Shown piece after piece: positions 52,889 through 57,422 of a stretch of DNA of 57,422 nucleotides (position 1 is its first letter; every line of letters starts with the position of its first letter). Source of the DNA: Pseudomonadales bacterium (lineage in GTDB: Bacteria; Pseudomonadota; Gammaproteobacteria; Pseudomonadales; Pseudohongiellaceae). A program made the translations under genes and the position numbers. Below the pieces are notes generated by a model that saw only the letters and a list, made by a program, of their open reading frames with translations, was not told where the DNA came from and did no database searches. The DNA is taken from positions 1 through 57,422 of the forward strand of contig JAJDYJ010000090.1 of NCBI GenBank assembly GCA_022822865.1, in the 5' to 3' direction.

Positions 52889-53908
52889 ATGCCCGCTGAA
52901 AAAGACCTCGCCGTTCAGGCGGAACTTCTCCAAGGCGTTTCGCGTTCCTTCGCGTTTACCATACCGCAATTGCCGGAATCCTTGCGGCACGCCACGGGCA
53001 ACGCGTATCTCCTGTGCCGCATGGCGGACACGATAGAAGACGATCCCGGAATTCCGTTTGCGCAAAAAGTGGAGTTTTCGCAGCGGCTGACGGCGATGGC
53101 GGCGGATTGCGAGGATCCGCGGGAATTCGCGCGAGATCTCGGCGCGGTTCTTTCGCCGGAAAGCAGGGCGGAGGATTGCAAACTCGTTGCGGAGGCTTCC
53201 CTGGTCATGCGCATCAACCGCGCCTTGCCGCAAGCCCAGCGCCAGGCGCTCGCCCGCTGCGTGGGAATCATGAGTTCCGGCATGACCGAGTTTCAGGATC
53301 AACGCGGTCTGGCGGGTCTGGCGGATGTTCGGCAGATGGAACGATATTGCTATTTCGTCGCCGGCGTGGTCGGCGAGATGCTCACCGAACTGTTCTGCGA
53401 TTACAGTTCCCGCATCGACGCACAACGGGAAAAACTGATGCCGCTCGCCGTCGCCTACGGCCAGGGCCTGCAGATGACCAATATCCTGAAGGATATCTGG
53501 GAAGACCGGCGCCGGGGCGTTTGCTGGCTGCCGCGGGACATTTTCCTGGCGGCGGGAGTGGAACTGGAAAACCTGCCGGAGGAACGCTGCAAACCGGGTT
53601 TCGCCGTCGCGCTTTCGCAGGTGATCGGCATCGCCCGCGGTCAACTCGACGCCGCCGTGGAATACATCAGGTTGCTGCCCGCGGGCGAGGCGGGCATTCG
53701 CCGCTATTGCCTCTGGGCCGTCGGCATGGCGGTGCTGAGCCTGCGCCGCATCCACGCCAATCCGCACTTCTGCGGCGAAAAGGAAGTGCGAATCACGCGC
53801 TCGCAGGTGCGGGGCGTCATCGCCGCGACCAGCGCCTGCGCAAGCTTCAACCCGGCTTTGTCCCTGCTTTTCGCCTGGCTGGGCCGGCGTCTTCCGTCCG
53901 GTTCATGA
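52889..53908 (+). CDS. Squalene/phytoene synthase-family protein, paralogue 1
   Basis: This encodes 339 residues. Trans-isoprenyl synthase head-to-head motifs are present: RMADTIEDD (Asp47, Asp51) and NILKDIWEDRRRG (Asp202, Asp206), with YCYFVAGVVGEMLTELF between. These bind Mg-diphosphate, so condensation of two C15 (squalene) or C20 (phytoene) units is expected. The C-terminal region has GIRRYCLWAVGMAVLSLRRI. It overlaps the convergent paralogue by 6 bp. No desaturase or cyclase gene is adjacent, so the product cannot be settled. Confidence 0.88.
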   Translation: MPAEKDLAVQAELLQGVSRSFAFTIPQLPESLRHATGNAYLLCRMADTIEDDPGIPFAQKVEFSQRLTAMAADCEDPREFARDLGAVLSPESRAEDCKLVAEASLVMRINRALPQAQRQALARCVGIMSSGMTEFQDQRGLAGLADVRQMERYCYFVAGVVGEMLTELFCDYSSRIDAQREKLMPLAVAYGQGLQMTNILKDIWEDRRRGVCWLPRDIFLAAGVELENLPEERCKPGFAVALSQVIGIARGQLDAAVEYIRLLPAGEAGIRRYCLWAVGMAVLSLRRIHANPHFCGEKEVRITRSQVRGVIAATSACASFNPALSLLFAWLGRRLPSGS

Positions 53909-54946
53909 TCGCGGAACATTGCGCAAGAGCAGGCCGAACAGCCGGCGCAGGGCCGGGTCCGAATGCGCCAGCAGCGGTATGGCCGCAATCAGTACCTGCG
54001 CGGCGCGTTTCGGCTGCTCGAAGTCCCCGCCGGCGCGGAAATCTTCCGAACCGTGAATGCGGCGCAAGGTCAGGGCGGCCAAACCGAGCGTCAGCAACAG
54101 ATGCCGCCGGACGCCGGACTCCTGGCGCGGGATGAGCAGGATGAAATCCAGCCCTTGCCGCAACTGCCGATGCGTGGCGGCCGCCAGTTCATCGAGGCCC
54201 GCCGCAAAGGCGGGGCCGTTTTCGGCGGCGCGCAACTCATCGAGATCGAAGTCCCGGACGAGGAACGGTTCCCTGGGCAACCAGCAATGGCCGCGGGCAA
54301 GGTCGGTCCAGACGTCCCTGAGGATATTGGTCATCTGCAGGCCCTGCCCGTACGAAGGCGCCAGCGCCATCAGTTCTTCGCGCCTTTCCGCAATTGCCGG
54401 CGAATGGTCGCAGAACAACTCGGTGAGCATCTTCGCCACCACGCCGGCGACGTGGTAGCAATAGCGCTCGAGTTCCGCCATGTCCCGCAGTCCCTCTCTT
54501 GCGCGCCTGCCCTGAAACTCGATCATGCCCTGCGACATTTTGCGAAGGCATCGTTCCATTGCCTGGCGCCGGGCGGTAGAAAATCCGTGCGTAACGCGCA
54601 CTATGCGTCCGGCATTTTCGGCAAGGAGACGTTCGCCGCTCGAGGCGGCGTCCGAAAGCAGGGCGGACAACTTCGAGGCAAAGGCGTCGGCTTCGGCGCG
54701 GCCGGCCACGGTTGCCGTAAAACCCCGCAGCAATATTTCCTTGCGCGCCAGGTCAAGCCCGGGTTCGTCTTCGATCGTATCGGCAATGCGGCATAGCAGG
54801 TACGCATTGGTGACCGCTTCGCGCAATCCGGCCGGCAATCGGGGGATGGTCAGCGCATAGGTACGCGACACCTGCTGTAGCACGTCAGCCTGAAAGACAA
54901 GTTCGGCCTCGCGCACGGGCGCGGATTCTGGTGCTTCGGTCGGCAT
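53903..54946 (-). CDS. Squalene/phytoene synthase-family protein, paralogue 2
   Basis: This encodes 347 residues and is plainly paralogous to the gene it converges with. It shares NAYLLCRIADTIEDEPG, YCYHVAGVVAKMLTELFCDHS and YGQGLQMTNIL. The second motif reads NILRDVWTDLARGHCWLP, so the two aspartates are kept but the Glu of the paralogue is Thr. Both copies therefore look catalytically competent. A tail-to-tail pair suggests inverted duplication followed by divergence, perhaps to different prenyl substrates. Confidence 0.88.
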   Translation of the reverse strand: MPTEAPESAPVREAELVFQADVLQQVSRTYALTIPRLPAGLREAVTNAYLLCRIADTIEDEPGLDLARKEILLRGFTATVAGRAEADAFASKLSALLSDAASSGERLLAENAGRIVRVTHGFSTARRQAMERCLRKMSQGMIEFQGRRAREGLRDMAELERYCYHVAGVVAKMLTELFCDHSPAIAERREELMALAPSYGQGLQMTNILRDVWTDLARGHCWLPREPFLVRDFDLDELRAAENGPAFAAGLDELAAATHRQLRQGLDFILLIPRQESGVRRHLLLTLGLAALTLRRIHGSEDFRAGGDFEQPKRAAQVLIAAIPLLAHSDPALRRLFGLLLRNVPRS

Positions 54947-54958
54947 TCCGCTGCCCGC

Positions 54959-55909
54959 TCAGTTTCCGGTAACTTCGGTAAGTAATGTATGGGCGCTGAA
55001 CCAGGAATCCAGATTTTCCACCACCAGATTGCCCATGGCCGCGCGCGTCTCCACCGTCGCGCTGCCGATATGGGGCATCAGCACCACGTTGTCCATGGTC
55101 AGCAGTTCGGCGGGCACGTTCGGTTCGTTGGCGTAGACATCGAGTCCGGCGCCGGCGATCAGGCCGTGCCGCAGGGCCTGTACGAGAGCGGACTCGTTCA
55201 CGCTGGAACCGCGGCCCACGTTGATGAATATGCCTTCCGGCCCCAGCGCGTCGAGCACTTCGAGATCGACCAGGCCGAAGGTTTCCGGGCCGCCGGGCAG
55301 CATGTTGAGCAATATGTCGCTTTGCCCGGCCAGTTCGCGCGCGGATTCGAAATACGGAAACGGTACGTCTTCCTTGCGCCTGCGATTGTGGTAGGCGAAA
55401 CGCAATCCGAACGGTTCGGCCCGGCGCACGATGGCGTTGCCGATCCGGCCGAGGCCGAGAATGCCGAGCGTCCGCCCCGCCAGGCCAGCGCCGAAGGGAA
55501 ACGGCCCCTTGCGCCATTCGCCGGCGCGCACGAAGCGGTCGGCGTTGACGATATCGCGCGTGGTCGCGAGGATCAGCGCGATCGCCAGATCGGCCACCGC
55601 GTCGTTGAGCACGTCGGGGGTATTCGTGACCGCAATGCCGGCCGCCCCCGTGCGCTCGAAATCGATGCCGTCGACGCCGACCCCGAAACAGGACAGTACG
55701 CGCAGCGAGCCCAGTTCGTAGACGATTTCGTCGCAAATCCAGGATGCCGTCGCCGCGGCTTCGCAGTTTCCTTCGAGCCGTTCGATCAGTTCGCGCTTTT
55801 CGGCCTCGGACAGCAGCCACAAGTGATGGGTCTCGTAGCGCGCGTCGAGCCTGGCGATGGTGTCGGCGTGAAAGTTGTTGACGATCAGCAGCGAGGGCTT
55901 GTCAGGCAT
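54959..55909 (-). CDS. D-isomer-specific 2-hydroxyacid dehydrogenase
   Basis: This encodes 316 residues from ATG 55909; the upstream ATG 55966 adds an unlikely leader. The NAD-binding motif is LGILGLGRIGNAIVRR. The catalytic elements are FINVGRGSSVNESAL (Arg), EPNVPAELL (Glu) and LMPHIGSAT (His). It resembles hydroxypyruvate/glyoxylate reductases. Its stop lies 12 bp upstream of the start of the second synthase gene on the same strand, so the two may be co-transcribed. Confidence 0.92.
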   Translation of the reverse strand: MPDKPSLLIVNNFHADTIARLDARYETHHLWLLSEAEKRELIERLEGNCEAAATASWICDEIVYELGSLRVLSCFGVGVDGIDFERTGAAGIAVTNTPDVLNDAVADLAIALILATTRDIVNADRFVRAGEWRKGPFPFGAGLAGRTLGILGLGRIGNAIVRRAEPFGLRFAYHNRRRKEDVPFPYFESARELAGQSDILLNMLPGGPETFGLVDLEVLDALGPEGIFINVGRGSSVNESALVQALRHGLIAGAGLDVYANEPNVPAELLTMDNVVLMPHIGSATVETRAAMGNLVVENLDSWFSAHTLLTEVTGN

Positions 55910-56037
55910 GCATCCATGTCCCGTTCGAAAAAGCCGCCAGTATACTTGGCTGTCGGTCGCGGGCAAGTGTGTGATAGCCCATGAGACTTATTCAAATTTA
56001 TGGCAAGCTTGTAATCTTTATGCGTTGGAGATGAATT

Positions 56038-56814
56038 ATGGCAAGTAAGCCATGGATTGATGCGATAAAGCACGTGCTGGGTGATGCCAATGACCCGATG
56101 TCGAGTGTAGAAATTGCAGACGCGATCGTATCGAAGCGCCTTCGTGAAGAAGTTGGAGCCACGCCTGCGAATACGGTCGCTGCACGTATTTCTACATCAA
56201 TCAGGGATAAGCGTGAAAAATCACCCTTTGTCAGGATTAGCTCCGGCCAGTACAGCTTGAGAAGCAAGTTGATGGAACATGAGCATTCTCAAGGGCAGGC
56301 CTCGATAGACGATGAGCCAGTAGCCGGAGGAGTACGGGCATTTGGAGTCTACTGGTCACGCAATTCGGTTAATTGGTCCAAAAAACCAAAACTCTTGGGA
56401 CAACAACAGGTTGGGGGCTCAACTACAGTTGATATGTACCGACAAATTGGCGTTTACTTGCTTTTCGATCAAAGAGAAGTCATCTATGTAGGCAAGACCA
56501 CTGACCGGCCGATAGGACAACGACTCTTGGAACATACGCGAGATCGTCTAAGTTCAAGATGGGATCGCTTTTCTTGGTTTGGATTGTACGCCATCAGTGA
56601 AAAAGGAAAATTGCGTGAAAGTGTTTCACGTGCGGATTCCACGTCTTTGATCAGTGCATTAGAGGCCGTATTGATAGAATCACTAGAGCCAAGACAGAAT
56701 CGCCGACGAGGGGATGATTTTTCAGGGATTGAATACATCCAGAAGGTTGATCCAGAGATAGAACGGAATCAAAAGAAGGCACTTCTTAAAGAACTCCAAG
56801 AATCGTTCGGATAA
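56038..56814 (+). CDS. HARE-HTH / GIY-YIG domain protein
   Basis: This encodes 258 residues. The N-terminal 80 residues look like a HARE-HTH (HB1/ASXL-type) DNA-binding module: WIDAIKHVLGDANDPMSSVEIADAIVSK and later VAARISTSIRDKREKSPFVRISSGQYSL. The C-terminal half has the GIY-YIG nuclease elements: GVYLL at 138-142, IYVG at 149-152, the Arg of QRLLEH near 162, the Glu region EAVLIE at 209-214 and Asn221. The fusion suggests a modification- or sequence-directed nuclease. The gene is markedly more AT-rich than its left neighbours, which suggests transfer. Confidence 0.8.
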   Translation: MASKPWIDAIKHVLGDANDPMSSVEIADAIVSKRLREEVGATPANTVAARISTSIRDKREKSPFVRISSGQYSLRSKLMEHEHSQGQASIDDEPVAGGVRAFGVYWSRNSVNWSKKPKLLGQQQVGGSTTVDMYRQIGVYLLFDQREVIYVGKTTDRPIGQRLLEHTRDRLSSRWDRFSWFGLYAISEKGKLRESVSRADSTSLISALEAVLIESLEPRQNRRRGDDFSGIEYIQKVDPEIERNQKKALLKELQESFG

Positions 56815-56945
56815 GTGTGGGTTCATAAGCTACCGGCTATCCCAACAAACGTATTGAGAAGGTATGCACGAGACTTTTTTGGTGCTATCACACTGTTTCA
56901 AAGTACTGTCGTTCAAGCGGTAGCCAAGCAGTTTTCTGGAAACGA

Positions 56946-57422
56946 TTAGGATTGTTCTGGGCCAATATCTAACATTTCGGATAAGTCCTCGAATAACTCC
57001 CTTACGAATGCCAGTGCCGTTTCATCTGTCTTGAGAAGATACCGCACGGCTTTCTCATATTCTTTCTTATGAGAGAAGCCAAGGGCATTGGTGATCGCGC
57101 CCAAAGAGCCAGACTCCCTCACAGCACATTTTGTCAGAATGGCTTTCCAGTCACCATTCTCGACTGCGTCATTTAAGTCCGATTTTCGACTATCAAGCAC
57201 GGATAGTGCTTCATTCTTAAGAGTCAATGGTTGACCTTGGAGCAAGACGTTATCGTTTGGGATCTGATCAATGATGAGTTTCCGAACTAGTTCTTGTCCG
57301 TAAACTCCGTTTTCTGGTCTTTTTTCGTTTGCCGATTCCGTCCGATCGGTTGTAACCGGGTATCCGGGAGGCGGTTTTTCTTCGATCCAGTGGGGGTTTG
57401 CGTCGTTTCCGGCGCGATCCGG
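56946..57422 (-). CDS. Unrecognised protein, N-terminus beyond window
   Basis: The frame is open from the window edge to the TAA/TAG-type stop at 56946, giving the last 158 residues; a TTG at 57245 is internal rather than the start. The visible part has a proline-rich linker (EEKPPPGYP) and a helical region (VYGQELVRKLIIDQIPNDN). It continues LSVLDSRKSDLNDAVENGDWKAILTKCAVRESGSLGAITNALGFSHKKEYEKAVRYLL and an acidic end. I do not recognise a family. It converges with the GIY-YIG gene and shares its AT-rich composition. Confidence 0.6.
   Translation of the reverse strand, partial: PDRAGNDANPHWIEEKPPPGYPVTTDRTESANEKRPENGVYGQELVRKLIIDQIPNDNVLLQGQPLTLKNEALSVLDSRKSDLNDAVENGDWKAILTKCAVRESGSLGAITNALGFSHKKEYEKAVRYLLKTDETALAFVRELFEDLSEMLDIGPEQS

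Overview
The window looks like the chromosome of a Gram-negative, probably gammaproteobacterial, heterotroph. It carries TonB-dependent receptors, a MacAB-like exporter, lipoproteins and a DUF3301 protein, and most of it is GC-rich with densely packed genes. Species cannot be read from the sequence. Two stretches, 34.1-44.9 kb and 56.0-57.4 kb, look less GC-rich than the rest and carry accessory or defence-type genes.

1-17.9 kb holds an apparent catabolic locus. It has two TonB-dependent receptors (the first broken at its 3' end by what looks like the tip of an insertion sequence) flanking an aromatic-acid-type MFS importer. A leftward set follows (LysR regulator, FAD monooxygenase, flavodoxin, aryl-acid-type adenylating enzyme, exported amidohydrolase). 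A divergent rightward operon completes it (exported metallo-beta-lactamase-fold hydrolase, VOC protein, 86-residue orphan protein, second FAD monooxygenase, alpha/beta hydrolase). Together they suggest uptake, periplasmic trimming, activation, double hydroxylation, ring opening and hydrolysis of an aromatic compound that cannot be named from sequence.

17.9-34 kb is mostly housekeeping and transport: MacAB-like exporter, Yip1 protein, MATE transporter, DUF3301 protein, FabH-like synthase, Fic protein, an orphan RHH antitoxin-like gene, the selenocysteine tRNA (selC), M48 protease lipoprotein, penicillin-acylase-family enzyme, PiT phosphate transporter, and a GCS2-type ligase coupled to an aspartoacylase-family enzyme.

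34.1-44.9 kb is a tight six-gene rightward operon: AlbA_2/HATPase regulator-like protein, DrmA-like helicase, DrmB-like DUF1998 protein, UvrD-like helicase, an unrecognised 542-residue protein, and a NERD-nuclease/UvrD-like helicase. It has the DISARM core pair but no methylase and no phospholipase-D DrmC. This is the strongest candidate for an undescribed (defence) system here.

44.9-56 kb returns to core metabolism: selB (preceded by a chain of four overlapping mini-ORFs all ending in UGA), a lactate permease, pyruvate phosphate dikinase, a serine-beta-lactamase-family protein, two convergent squalene/phytoene synthase paralogues and a D-2-hydroxyacid dehydrogenase. The window ends in an AT-richer patch with a HARE-HTH/GIY-YIG protein and the 3' part of an unrecognised gene. 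No rRNA genes, CRISPR array or complete insertion sequence were seen, and there is no gap over 300 bases without an assigned feature.
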